From NCBI GenBank assembly GCA_016788045.1, contig JAEUTG010000028.1:1-64000 (forward strand): a stretch of DNA of 64,000 nucleotides. Direction: 5' to 3'. Shown piece by piece: positions 42,152-50,515 of the stretch (its first letter is position 1; every line of letters begins with the position of its first letter). Below the pieces are notes generated by a model. That model did no database searches. It saw only the letters and a program-made list of their open reading frames with translations, and was not told the DNA's origin. The stretch is from Bacteroidales bacterium (GTDB lineage: Bacteria > Bacteroidota > Bacteroidia > Bacteroidales > Lentimicrobiaceae). The translations under genes and the position numbers were made by a program.

Positions 42152-42494
42152 TCCAATGTTACCCTGATTTATCGAAAAGGGGTCCTGCCAGTTACCTCCC
42201 TCAGCAGCAGATTCAGGCTGCTCTGCAATTCATTTGAAATGTATTCTTCCATCAGCGTGATTTCAGCAGCGTTCTCATTCAGGCAGAAGGCAGTGGCAAT
42301 CCCCTGAAAAGCTTTTGTCTGACTACCGTGAACAGAAAACGCACAAATCTGCCGTTTCCGATCCAAATACTGCTGGAATCTTTATAACAAACAGAACAAT
42401 TTGCCTGTGTTCGTGTTACTTAAATTCAACTTCCCGATTAAAAACAGAATTCCCGTATTGATAGACTGCATTATTCACCAAACCCTCAATAAAT
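42152..42494. other. Intergenic region, possible gene remnant
   Basis: About 340 bp between the NPP gene and the metallo-hydrolase gene. On the minus strand 42169-42366 there is a 65-codon open frame (ending in LLLREVTGRTPFR) with protein-like composition but no promoter box, no family match and no partner; it may be a remnant. No terminator or operator is visible. Confidence 0.4.
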
Positions 42495-43343
42495 ATGAAA
42501 CGCCTGTTCTTTACCCTTATTCTGTTTTACACGGTGACACAACTGTCCGCCCAGCTATTATTCAATTCGCCGAACCTGGCTGCCCCAGCCGGACAAACAG
42601 CCCGGATTGAAGTAACCTACATCGCAAATTCAGGATTTCTGCTGGCTTCCGGTGATGTAAGAATTCTGTTGGATGCACTTTATCTTAACGGGGATATCTG
42701 GGAGACTCCCGAGCCAAAGGTACAGAAAGCCATGATAAAAGGACTTGCCCCTTTTCAGAACATCAGCCATATGCTGGTTTCCCATTATCATGCCGATCAC
42801 TTTGACGCCTCCCTGGCTTCAAGGTTTCTGATCAACAACCCAAAGGCCCTGCTCATCACCAACCCTCAGACAGATTCGGTGCTCAACAGGATTTACCGCC
42901 AGGACCCGGAACTGAAAAGGGAATCACAGGTAAAAATACTGAAAGCTGACTTGTTTGGCAGTGATGTCTACAAAAAAGACAACCTGAAAGTTACCACCTA
43001 TGTTCAGCGCCACATGGGTATCGAAGACTACAAGGTAGAAAATCTCAGCTTCCTCATCGAAATGGGTGGAAAGAAAATTCTTCACATCGGTGACGCGGCC
43101 TACACAGAAGAAAATTTTGCCGGTTTCGGTCTGGAGAAAGAGAAAATAGACATTGCCTTCATCCACTACTGGTTTCTGCTCGATTGCGAAGGAAGGCGGA
43201 TAATAGATAATTACATCAAACCTCAGAAGATTGTGGTTACCCACATCCCTTACGATGAGCTTCGCCGCAATTACAAAAGAATAAAAGAATATTACCCGGA
43301 TGTAGAGGTTTTTCTTAACCACCTGGAAAAGAAAATCTACTAA
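42495..43343 (+). CDS. Exported metallo-beta-lactamase-fold hydrolase
   Basis: A 282-residue exported protein: signal peptide MKRLFFTLILFYTVTQLSAQ, then an MBL fold. The metal motif is SHYHADHFDASL (H-x-H-x-D-H), preceded by VTYIANSGFLLASGDVRILLDAL as in UlaG/L-ascorbate-lactonase-like MBL proteins. HIGDAAYTEENFAGF supplies the bridging Asp, and HIPYDEL near the end may supply the last His. No classical beta-lactamase features; the UlaG-like subgroup hydrolyses lactones or phosphodiesters. The natural substrate is unknown. It is followed by its own terminator (43411-43438). Confidence 0.85.
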   Translation: MKRLFFTLILFYTVTQLSAQLLFNSPNLAAPAGQTARIEVTYIANSGFLLASGDVRILLDALYLNGDIWETPEPKVQKAMIKGLAPFQNISHMLVSHYHADHFDASLASRFLINNPKALLITNPQTDSVLNRIYRQDPELKRESQVKILKADLFGSDVYKKDNLKVTTYVQRHMGIEDYKVENLSFLIEMGGKKILHIGDAAYTEENFAGFGLEKEKIDIAFIHYWFLLDCEGRRIIDNYIKPQKIVVTHIPYDELRRNYKRIKEYYPDVEVFLNHLEKKIY

Positions 43344-43410
43344 CCCCAATTCCCCGGAATTATCGCTTCGCGAACAATACAACGCTGTTTACTCCGTTAA
43401 GGCTGGAGCT

Positions 43411-43438
43411 CACTGATGTTTCCCATCAGTGTGGTTTT
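43411..43438 (+). terminator. Rho-independent terminator of the metallo-hydrolase gene
   Basis: Stem CACTGATG (43411-43418) / CATCAGTG (43424-43431), 5-nt loop, followed by TGGTTTTT. Confidence 0.8.
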
Positions 43439-43443
43439 TCTGT

Positions 43444-43451
43444 TAAATTTG
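43444..43451 (+). promoter_or_regulatory. -7 promoter box of the M23 peptidase gene
   Basis: TAAATTTG, followed by CC, fits TAnnTTTG and lies 43 bp before the ATG at 43495. The open frame begins earlier at a TTG (43480), but ATG starts at 43495 or 43513 are preferable. Confidence 0.5.
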
Positions 43452-43494
43452 CCTGCAATAACTGATTAACCTTCAGCGGTTGGTCAGTTTTTGT

Positions 43495-44784
43495 ATGCAC
43501 AAATTCAACCTGATGAAACGATTTACCAAAAAAAGAATCATTGAAGCCTTAGCCATTGTCATTGTTGCTGTTTTACTGGTATTTACCCTCGATTTTTACC
43601 TTTCAGCACTGAACAAACCGCTCCCCGATGAGGTATATGTTCCGGAACCTAAAATAGAGTATGGCATCGTAGTCGATTCTTTCTTTGTAGTGAAAGATGT
43701 GGTTAAATCCAATGAAAACCTTTCATCGATACTATTGAAGTACAATACATCGATGATTGCTGTTGAACGGCTGGTAACAAAGGCAGCAGGAATCTTTGAT
43801 GTGAGAAAAATACGGGCCGGCAACAAATACACCGTTTTGTGTTCAAACGACAGTCTCCGGAAAGCCGAGTTCTTTATTTATGAAACCAACCCTACAGAAT
43901 ATGTGGTTTTCGAAACCGGCGATTCACTGCATGTGCATCTTGGGCAGAAAGAGGTTGAGGTCAGAATCAGGACTGCCACCAATACCATCAGTTCTTCCTT
44001 ATGGAATGCCATGAATGAGATCGGCGCCAGCCCCAATGTAACTGTAGCCCTTTCAGAGATCTATGCATGGACCATTGATTTTTACTCTATTCAGAAGGGC
44101 GACAATTTCACAGCCATTTACGAAGAACTGATTGTTGACGGGGAAACGATCGGGATGGGAAACATTCTCTCTGCCCGTTTTAACCATGCCGGGAAAGACA
44201 ATTACGCTTTCCGCTTTATTCAGGACAACAATCCTGACTATTTCGATGAGAAGGGTCAGAGCCTCCGCAGGGCGTTTCTGAAGGCTCCTTTGAAATTCTC
44301 CAGAATCAGCTCACATTTCTCAAACAGCCGCCTTCATCCTGTACTCCGCATCAGAAGGCCGCATCACGGGGTCGATTATGCTGCCCCTAAAGGCACCCCT
44401 GTGCATTCGATAGGCAATGGTACAGTAATTGAGGTCCGTTATGCCGGTGGTGCCGGCCGCATGGTTAAAATCAGGCACAATGCTGTTTATACAACCGCCT
44501 ACCTTCATCTCAGCGGTTATGCCAAAGGGATCAGCAAAGGAGCACATGTTCAGCAGGGACAAGTAATCGGGTACGTTGGAAGTTCAGGGCTCTCCACAGG
44601 GCCACACCTCGATTTCAGGTTCTATAAAAACGGAACTCCTGTCGACCCGCTGAAAGTTGAATCTCCTCCGGCATTACCGGTAAAGAAAGAACTGGCCGAC
44701 AGTTTCAACCTTGTCAAACTTCATCAGGGCCGAAAACTGGATTCAATCAGTATGCCGGTTAAAAATATCCTGAAACCAATCTGA
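43495..44784 (+). CDS. Membrane-anchored M23 murein peptidase with Asp at a zinc site
   Basis: A protein of about 429 residues counted from the ATG at 43495 (423 if MKRFTKKR at 43513 is used). A single N-terminal transmembrane helix (IIEALAIVIVAVLLVFTLDFYL) anchors it in the inner membrane, facing the periplasm. A LysM/OapA-like region (about 45-250) precedes the M23 domain, which reads RPHHGVDYAAPKGTPV (H-x3-D zinc pair), then YLHLSGYAKG. The last motif, usually HLH, reads TGPHLDFRF, so the usual third zinc ligand His is Asp. Some Bacteroidota M23 proteins share this form and may use Asp as ligand. It should cleave peptide cross-links in murein or act as regulator. Confidence 0.85.
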   Translation: MHKFNLMKRFTKKRIIEALAIVIVAVLLVFTLDFYLSALNKPLPDEVYVPEPKIEYGIVVDSFFVVKDVVKSNENLSSILLKYNTSMIAVERLVTKAAGIFDVRKIRAGNKYTVLCSNDSLRKAEFFIYETNPTEYVVFETGDSLHVHLGQKEVEVRIRTATNTISSSLWNAMNEIGASPNVTVALSEIYAWTIDFYSIQKGDNFTAIYEELIVDGETIGMGNILSARFNHAGKDNYAFRFIQDNNPDYFDEKGQSLRRAFLKAPLKFSRISSHFSNSRLHPVLRIRRPHHGVDYAAPKGTPVHSIGNGTVIEVRYAGGAGRMVKIRHNAVYTTAYLHLSGYAKGISKGAHVQQGQVIGYVGSSGLSTGPHLDFRFYKNGTPVDPLKVESPPALPVKKELADSFNLVKLHQGRKLDSISMPVKNILKPI

Positions 44785-44806
44785 ACGTATCTGTTCCTGG
44801 TGTTTG

Positions 44807-46291
44807 TTACCTGATGATCAGTTTTTTGACAGTGACTGTATGATTGGGCAAATAAACAGATCCGACATATACTCCAGAAGGTATATTGCTGATATTTAAT
44901 TCATTAACCCCAGAATGCACCTCGAATGAGCGGATCATCCTGCCGGATACATCCGAAATCCTGAATTCAAGGGACTCCGTAAGAAAATCAGGCAATTCAA
45001 CATAAATACTGCGGTTTGAAGGATTCGGGTAAACCAAAAAACCTGCATCCGTTGGAAGCTGTACAGCAAGCCCGGTGGGTTCAGAGACCGAAAGCCTGCC
45101 TATGTAAGGACGTTTACCGGAACCTGTGTAGGTAAGTGTAAATTCATCGTTAAAATTCAGATCCCCTGAATGTACATGCGCGATCATAAAACCATCGCTG
45201 CTTGTACTGATCTGCCCTGAATAGAGATCCGAAAGCCCTGCAACACTCAGTTCATCAATCAGGTTAAGGCTTTCATCGAAAAGTATCACCTCATGAATGT
45301 CGTTCCCGAAATCATTGCTTGCATAAAATCCCAACATCCCGGGAGCCAGCACCATATCAGGATATAGCGTAACTGCAGTTGTAAAAAAAGGAATCTCCGC
45401 TTCCCTGATCATTTGTCCTTCGGCGCTGAATCGCTTAACAACATTGACGATGTTAAACGGGGGTTCCAGCACTGAAAAACAGGCATAAACACCCGCATCC
45501 CCGGCTTCGATGCGACCGTCACGGTTGTTGATGGTGGTGTCAACCGAGGCCCATTCTGCAATAAAGTTGCTGTCGAGTGCAAGTACAAAGGCTGCATGCT
45601 CAATGGCCGGTGCATGAATTACAACATCATCAACCACCAGGCTGTCGGATCCGTTGAAAGCTCCGTTCAGGTAGACCCTGTCATTATAGAAGGCAATATC
45701 TGTGATGTTTGTTGAATGTCCGGTAATTTCTTTACTTTTCAGTACACTTCCATCCGCATCGAGCAGTTGTATGAAATTACCGATGTTCGACACTCCCTTG
45801 AGGTTTACAGCCACTTGCCCGGCCTCACCTGACACAAGATTGGCCCCGGCCCCGTTGCGGGTTGCATCAGTGGCAATCCAGAGCAGCGAGCCGGCAGTAT
45901 CGGTCTTGATCATAAACATATGATAAGCCGGTATTCCATAACTTGCACCATCATAGGTAAATAAGCCGTTCGACTGACCGACTATCCAGAGAGCCCCTCC
46001 GGAATAAACCACATCACCAATCTGTACCTGACCGCTGAAGAACCGGGTCCATAGCGCCGCACCTCCTGAATTGGCCTTCAGCAGATAACAGTTCCCGGTA
46101 TAAGGGAGAGACTGTGAAGCTTCATGAACACCCGCGATGTAAGCATTGTTGCTTTCGTCAACAGTAAGGGCAGCAACCTCATTGCTGTTGGTGATGTTGT
46201 ATGACATCGCCCAATCAAACTGCTGAGCAGAGGATCCGGTTACGAGGAATAACAGAAACGATACTAAAGGGAGAGTAAAATATTTTATCAT
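44807..46291 (-). CDS. T9SS cargo with SBBP-like repeats
   Basis: A 494-residue secreted protein. Signal peptide MIKYFTLPLVSFLLFLVTGSSAQ; mature residues about 25-400 have beta-propeller-like repeats resembling SBBP (DWAMSYNITNSNEVAALTVDESNNAYIAGVH, then GGALWIVGQSNG, and LKGVSNIGNFIQLLDADGSVLKSKEITGHSTNITDIAFYNDRVYLNGAF style). The last 75 residues are a type A T9SS sorting domain (FLVYPNPSNRSIYVELPDF ... GVYVGSVYLPNHTVTVKKLIIR). Probably extracellular and structural; no catalytic residues noted. It lies alone between the convergent M23 gene and the sialidase-like gene cluster. Confidence 0.8.
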   Translation of the reverse strand: MIKYFTLPLVSFLLFLVTGSSAQQFDWAMSYNITNSNEVAALTVDESNNAYIAGVHEASQSLPYTGNCYLLKANSGGAALWTRFFSGQVQIGDVVYSGGALWIVGQSNGLFTYDGASYGIPAYHMFMIKTDTAGSLLWIATDATRNGAGANLVSGEAGQVAVNLKGVSNIGNFIQLLDADGSVLKSKEITGHSTNITDIAFYNDRVYLNGAFNGSDSLVVDDVVIHAPAIEHAAFVLALDSNFIAEWASVDTTINNRDGRIEAGDAGVYACFSVLEPPFNIVNVVKRFSAEGQMIREAEIPFFTTAVTLYPDMVLAPGMLGFYASNDFGNDIHEVILFDESLNLIDELSVAGLSDLYSGQISTSSDGFMIAHVHSGDLNFNDEFTLTYTGSGKRPYIGRLSVSEPTGLAVQLPTDAGFLVYPNPSNRSIYVELPDFLTESLEFRISDVSGRMIRSFEVHSGVNELNISNIPSGVYVGSVYLPNHTVTVKKLIIR

Positions 46292-46432
46292 GGCTGCAGG
46301 ATTTCAGTAAAACACATTCATCACTGAAAAGAACACCGGAGTATCCGGGAATGTTCATAATTAGAGATGTATGCCTTCTCCGGCATACGGCCGGTTGCTG
46401 ACACCCTGAAGCGGTTATACCAACCGGTGCAT

Positions 46433-46463
46433 AAAAAAAGGGGATACTGAACCCAGTATCCCC
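46433..46463 (-). terminator. Rho-independent terminator of the first sialidase-like gene
   Basis: Perfect 10-bp stem GGGGATACTG (46440-46449) / CAGTATCCCC (46454-46463) with a 4-nt loop, then seven T on the minus strand. Confidence 0.9.
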
Positions 46464-46484
46464 TGAAAAAATCCGGTAATAAGA

Positions 46485-48332
46485 TTATTCTACCACCATC
46501 TTGCGGGTGATCCGCTCTCCATTGACGATTACCGAATAGGTGTAGATGCCCGGCACCAGCTGTCTGGCTGAAATCTTCAGCAGGTTGCTGCCTGAATTGT
46601 ATGAAGCAGTTGGTAAAGTATAAACCACCCTGCCAGTCATATCGTTCACTTCAAGGCTTACCATTGATTTTTTTTCAAGGGTAAGTTCAATGGTTGTGGT
46701 TCCGCTGAATGGGTTGGGATAATTCTGTGATAAGGTGAAAGCTGCAGCAGGCTGAATCCTGTTACTTACGATGTCGCTCTTGTCAACGGCATTGTAGTAA
46801 ATGATGTTGTCACCGGGGGCATCTTCATCACCACGGATGGCAAGACCCGGTTCGTTGTCGGCCTGATAAATCAGGTGTAACTGATCGCTGGTTCGTCCGG
46901 CGAGACTGGGAAACACACATTCATCAAGCAGATGGATGATGTCGCCGGTAAGGTCGGTGAAATCACCCCAGGTAGTACCGCCATCAGGCGAGCTACGGGC
47001 CCAGATGTGCCTGTATTGCTGGGCACCATTGTCGTATCCTTCGGTAAGTCCTGAATAAACCAGGAAGACTTTGTTGTCTTCATCAACGGTTATCTGCGGC
47101 ATGCTTGAAGGGCTTACATAGTACTTCCCAATATTTGATATATCAAATCCGATAAAGTCGAGTTCGCCATTGTTATTGAGGTCCTGCATCCAAGCAATCA
47201 GATTACCGGTTTCAAACAGTGCATCCGGATCAAGCTGGTAATGGTCACCACCGGTCCATGTTGACAAATTTTCGTTCCAGTAAGCAACACCGTCTACAAA
47301 CGGGAACCAGCTCGGGGCGGTGGCACCTTCTTCCATCATGGCACGGTTTACACCAAAGGCGAGGTGAAGCTTCCCATCGCGGTCAAAGGCAATGTGAGCA
47401 GCTCCATCGGGGCAGTAGAAAGTATCGGTGGCCTCGGTTCCGTTCCACAAGGGATAAGGATGTTCCCAAACGGTGATTTTCTCCCACGATTCACCGTTAT
47501 CCGGTGATTTCATAATAAACAGGTCAGACCAGTTGTCGCAGACCACGAAAGCAATGGTATCACCTTTGGGTTCAGCCCAGGAGTAGGTGTCTCCGCTGAA
47601 ACCGGTGTACTCGTCAGAAGTCATGCCAGGCAGAATCTGGTGTTGCTTGTCCCAGGTCTGACCACCGTCGGACGAACGGTAGTAAAGCATGGCCAGGTCA
47701 AGATTTTCGTAAGCCACATAGGTCATAGCCAGAAGATGGATATACTGATGGTTTTCTCCGCTGCTGACCATACGTGGCCAGGAGATATCTACAGCACCGG
47801 CAGGGCCTGCAAGAATAGACTGAGTCCAGGCTCCGGTTCCACGGGTATCGCGGCGGCTGACAACCAGTCCGGCGGTATTGTGGTGAGCAATAACCAGTTC
47901 TCCATCTCCCTGAGGAGCATAGGTAGGCCAGCCGGTACGCTGTGTTTCAATGCGGGCGGTCGGAGCAGGACCCCAGTCAGCACCATTGAAGTAGTTGTAA
48001 CCGGTTCCACGATCAGCATAACCGGCAGTGTTGATACCCCTGGTCCAGACACCGGCCATGGTACCGTCTTCGTAACGGTAGAAACGGTTAGCCGGAGCCG
48101 AAGTATTGGATTGCAGATCGTAAAAGGTGTTCCCGATTTCTGATTCATAAATTCCACGGCCTGACCTCACATAGGGGTTCGCCGGTTGCTCAACCGGGTT
48201 CACTGCCTCACGCACCGCTTTCATGTCGGGAATTGCGATGTTTCTGAGTTGTTTCGACATGGGGGTATACTCCTGTGCAACAGCACCAACACCCATCCAT
48301 AACATGAGCACTAAGGGTAAAAGTCTTTTCAT
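46485..48332 (-). CDS. Sialidase/BNR-like T9SS cargo, copy 1
   Basis: A 615-residue secreted protein: signal peptide MKRLLPLVLMLWMGVGAVAQ; about 500 residues of sialidase-type beta-propeller with BNR/Asp-box motifs (SSDGGQTWDKQ, SPDNGESWEKI, SPDGGTTWGDF); and a type A sorting domain (LSQNYPNPFSGTTTIELTLEKK ... GIYTYSVIVNGERITRKMVVE). It is a close paralogue of the next gene upstream (48468-50330): both share GIYESEIGNTFYDLQSN-type starts, ADRGTGYNYFNG and the HLLDECVFPS block near the end. A true sialidase would show an Arg triad and a Tyr/Glu pair, which I could not place, so the activity is uncertain. It has its own promoter and terminator. Confidence 0.85.
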   Translation of the reverse strand: MKRLLPLVLMLWMGVGAVAQEYTPMSKQLRNIAIPDMKAVREAVNPVEQPANPYVRSGRGIYESEIGNTFYDLQSNTSAPANRFYRYEDGTMAGVWTRGINTAGYADRGTGYNYFNGADWGPAPTARIETQRTGWPTYAPQGDGELVIAHHNTAGLVVSRRDTRGTGAWTQSILAGPAGAVDISWPRMVSSGENHQYIHLLAMTYVAYENLDLAMLYYRSSDGGQTWDKQHQILPGMTSDEYTGFSGDTYSWAEPKGDTIAFVVCDNWSDLFIMKSPDNGESWEKITVWEHPYPLWNGTEATDTFYCPDGAAHIAFDRDGKLHLAFGVNRAMMEEGATAPSWFPFVDGVAYWNENLSTWTGGDHYQLDPDALFETGNLIAWMQDLNNNGELDFIGFDISNIGKYYVSPSSMPQITVDEDNKVFLVYSGLTEGYDNGAQQYRHIWARSSPDGGTTWGDFTDLTGDIIHLLDECVFPSLAGRTSDQLHLIYQADNEPGLAIRGDEDAPGDNIIYYNAVDKSDIVSNRIQPAAAFTLSQNYPNPFSGTTTIELTLEKKSMVSLEVNDMTGRVVYTLPTASYNSGSNLLKISARQLVPGIYTYSVIVNGERITRKMVVE

Positions 48333-48372
48333 TGCCTTATTTTTAATTAAACATTCTGTTTTCTGATTCTTA

Positions 48373-48402
48373 CAAAAATAGTAAACTATGGGGTTTAAAC
48401 AA
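48373..48402 (-). promoter_or_regulatory. Promoter of sialidase-like gene copy 1 (TTG-N19-TATTTTTG)
   Basis: On the minus strand TTG (48402-48400) is followed after 19 bp by TATTTTTG (48380-48373), matching both Bacteroidota elements with ideal spacing. It lies 40 bp before the ATG at 48332. Confidence 0.75.
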
Positions 48403-48414
48403 GAGAATATAAAT

Positions 48415-48444
48415 AAAAAAAAGGCAACCGGAGTGCGGTTACCT
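48415..48444 (-). terminator. Rho-independent terminator of the second sialidase-like gene
   Basis: Stem AGGCAACCG (48422-48430) / CGGTTACCT (48436-48444), one mispair, 5-nt loop, followed by a T run on the minus strand. It lies just 13 bp before the next promoter. Confidence 0.8.
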
Positions 48445-48467
48445 TTTTACAGGAAATGCTTTATTGG

Positions 48468-50330
48468 TTAAAGCACTGTCATTTTTCCGGTTGATGATTT
48501 CTCACCGGCTTTAACAGTGTAGAAATAGATACCGGTGTTAAGGCCAGCACTGTTGAGTTCAATGCGGTGGGTTCCTTCGCTCATGTGGCCATAAGATTTC
48601 GAAGTAACTTTCTGACCAGTGATGGAGTAAACATCAACACTTACTTCAGAATTACCGGCAAGGGTAACATTTACTGCAGTGGTTCCGTTGAACGGGTTAG
48701 GATAGTTCTGTGAAACAACCATTTCCTTAACCTTTGCTTCATGTTCGTTTACACCTACAGGGAACGTTGCTTCCATATAGTAAATAACATTTTCGCCAGG
48801 AGTATCTTCATCTCCACGAACAGCAAGACCGGGCTCAGAGTCAGCCTGGTAAATCAATCTGACGGTCTCTCCATCGAGAACGTTTGCTACAGAAGGGAAT
48901 ACACATTCGTCAAGTATGTGAAGGATGTCCTCTGATAGGTGAATAAAATCACCCCATGTTGTTCCACCATCAGGTGAAAAACGGCCCCAGAGGTGTTTGT
49001 ACTGTTGAGATCCATTATCATAGCCTTCAGTAGTAGAAGCAAACACTACGGCTATTTGGTTGTACTCACCAATAACAATTTGAGGCATACTCGTAGGTGA
49101 AAGCTCATAATTTCCGATACAGGCAGTCTCAAAACAAATAAAATCCAATGCGCCATTCTCGTTGAGATCAAGCATGTAGCCCAATAGATTCCCCATTTCA
49201 AAAACATTGTCTGGATTCAGGATGTTAACTTGATCTCCTCCAGTGAATGTCTCCATATCTTCATTCCAGTATGCAAGGCCGTCAACAAACGGAAACCAGC
49301 TGCCTTGAGTGTCATAAAATGCTCTATTTATTCCAAAGACAACATGGAGTTTGTTGTTGTTATCGAATGCTGCATGGCCTGCACCATCAGGACAATAGAT
49401 CGTATCAACAGATGGGGTATTATTCCACATAGGGATCGGGTGTTCCCAGATCACGATTTTTTCCCAGGTTTCGCCATTGTCATTGGATTTCATGGCAAAC
49501 ATATCTGTCCAGTTATCGGTAAGCAGGAAAGCCACATTGTCACCATTAGCACTTAGCGAGTAAGAATCACCTCCGAACTTTACATAATAATCGGCGCCCA
49601 TACCTTCGAGCACCTCAGGGGTTGTCCAGGTTGCACCTCCGTCCATCGAGCGGGTATAAACCACAGCACCGTCCTGGTTGTTGTAAACAGTACCACCATT
49701 ACCTGTTGGAGCAGTCAGTGCGAATACATGTAGGTACATATTGTCGGGCCCGCTGGCAACCATGCGGGGCCACAGGAGTCCTGATGCACCTGCAGGGGGT
49801 GCAATCACGGTTTCTGTCCAGGCACCGGTTCCCTTGGTATCACGTTTTACAAAATTCAGACCAGCAGTTCCGGAAACGTGCGATACGAAAGCTTCACCGT
49901 TGGGGCCACAGGCGCAATAGGCCGGCCAGCCTGCGCGGGCGGTTTCTACCCGGTTGGTTGGGGCCGGGCCCCAGCTTGTGCCATTGAAGTAGTTGTAACC
50001 GGTTCCCCTGTCAGCATAAGCTGTCGGGCCTGTTCCACGGGTCCAGGTTGCACCAATAGTACCATCACCGAACATTTGTAGACGGTTCGAGGGGCTTGAA
50101 GCATTTGACTGAAGGTCGTAAATAGTTCCCCCGATTTCAGCCTCAAAAGGAATAATCCTGGAATGAACGTAAGGATTCACGGTGGTCTGAAGGTTGGTGG
50201 TTTCGTCAATGGCTGCCATCTTCTGAACAGCAATATTCTTCATTGACTGCGGTACTTTTACCCGCGCCTGCTGGGCAAAAACAGCAGTGGTAACGAGCAA
50301 TGTAAATGCGAAGAGTACTAATTTTCTCAT
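48468..50330 (-). CDS. Sialidase/BNR-like T9SS cargo, copy 2
   Basis: The frame opens at 50369, but the -7 box at 50369-50376 and signal peptide MRKLVLFAFTLLVTTAVFAQ put the start at the ATG at 50330, giving 620 residues. It is a paralogue of copy 1 throughout: YVHSRIIPFEAEIGGTIYDLQSN, ADRGTGYNYFNGTSWGPAPTNR, MDGGATWTTPE, NDNGETWEKIVIWEHPIPMWN, DGGTTWGDF, and LDECVFPSVA. BNR/Asp-box motifs mark a beta-propeller. The C-terminal sorting domain begins QNYPNPFNGTTAVNVTL and ends GEKSSTGKMTVL. Probably surface-displayed. Two such neighbours plus a third related gene upstream suggest a duplicated module. The middle of the gene uses slightly different codons from its 3' half; this may be a sign of a later exchange. 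Confidence 0.85.
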   Translation of the reverse strand: MRKLVLFAFTLLVTTAVFAQQARVKVPQSMKNIAVQKMAAIDETTNLQTTVNPYVHSRIIPFEAEIGGTIYDLQSNASSPSNRLQMFGDGTIGATWTRGTGPTAYADRGTGYNYFNGTSWGPAPTNRVETARAGWPAYCACGPNGEAFVSHVSGTAGLNFVKRDTKGTGAWTETVIAPPAGASGLLWPRMVASGPDNMYLHVFALTAPTGNGGTVYNNQDGAVVYTRSMDGGATWTTPEVLEGMGADYYVKFGGDSYSLSANGDNVAFLLTDNWTDMFAMKSNDNGETWEKIVIWEHPIPMWNNTPSVDTIYCPDGAGHAAFDNNNKLHVVFGINRAFYDTQGSWFPFVDGLAYWNEDMETFTGGDQVNILNPDNVFEMGNLLGYMLDLNENGALDFICFETACIGNYELSPTSMPQIVIGEYNQIAVVFASTTEGYDNGSQQYKHLWGRFSPDGGTTWGDFIHLSEDILHILDECVFPSVANVLDGETVRLIYQADSEPGLAVRGDEDTPGENVIYYMEATFPVGVNEHEAKVKEMVVSQNYPNPFNGTTAVNVTLAGNSEVSVDVYSITGQKVTSKSYGHMSEGTHRIELNSAGLNTGIYFYTVKAGEKSSTGKMTVL

Positions 50331-50368
50331 TTGTATTTGGTTTTGGTGAAACAATAAATCTCTCACCA

Positions 50369-50376
50369 CAAAACTA
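50369..50376 (-). promoter_or_regulatory. -7 promoter box of sialidase-like gene copy 2
   Basis: The minus strand reads TAGTTTTG, fitting TAnnTTTG, 38 bp before the ATG at 50330. Confidence 0.55.
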
Positions 50377-50458
50377 TAAAAATATTCCTTTCATAAAAGT
50401 TTTTGACAAAAAAAGCAAAGGAAAATATGGCCAATGTGGTAGTTCTTATTTACAGAAT

Positions 50459-50486
50459 AAAAAAAGACCCACCATTCCGGTGAGTC
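50459..50486 (-). terminator. Rho-independent terminator of the third BNR-like gene
   Basis: Stem GACCCACC (50466-50473) / GGTGAGTC (50479-50486), one mispair, followed by T7 on the minus strand. Confidence 0.8.
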
Positions 50487-50515
50487 CTTTTAAAGATCAG
50501 TTCAGGTTGACAGAA

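Noticed and set aside
42169-42366. 65-codon minus-strand open frame between the NPP and MBL genes
   Set aside because: Protein-like composition but no promoter box, no family match and no upstream partner; recorded only as a possible remnant.
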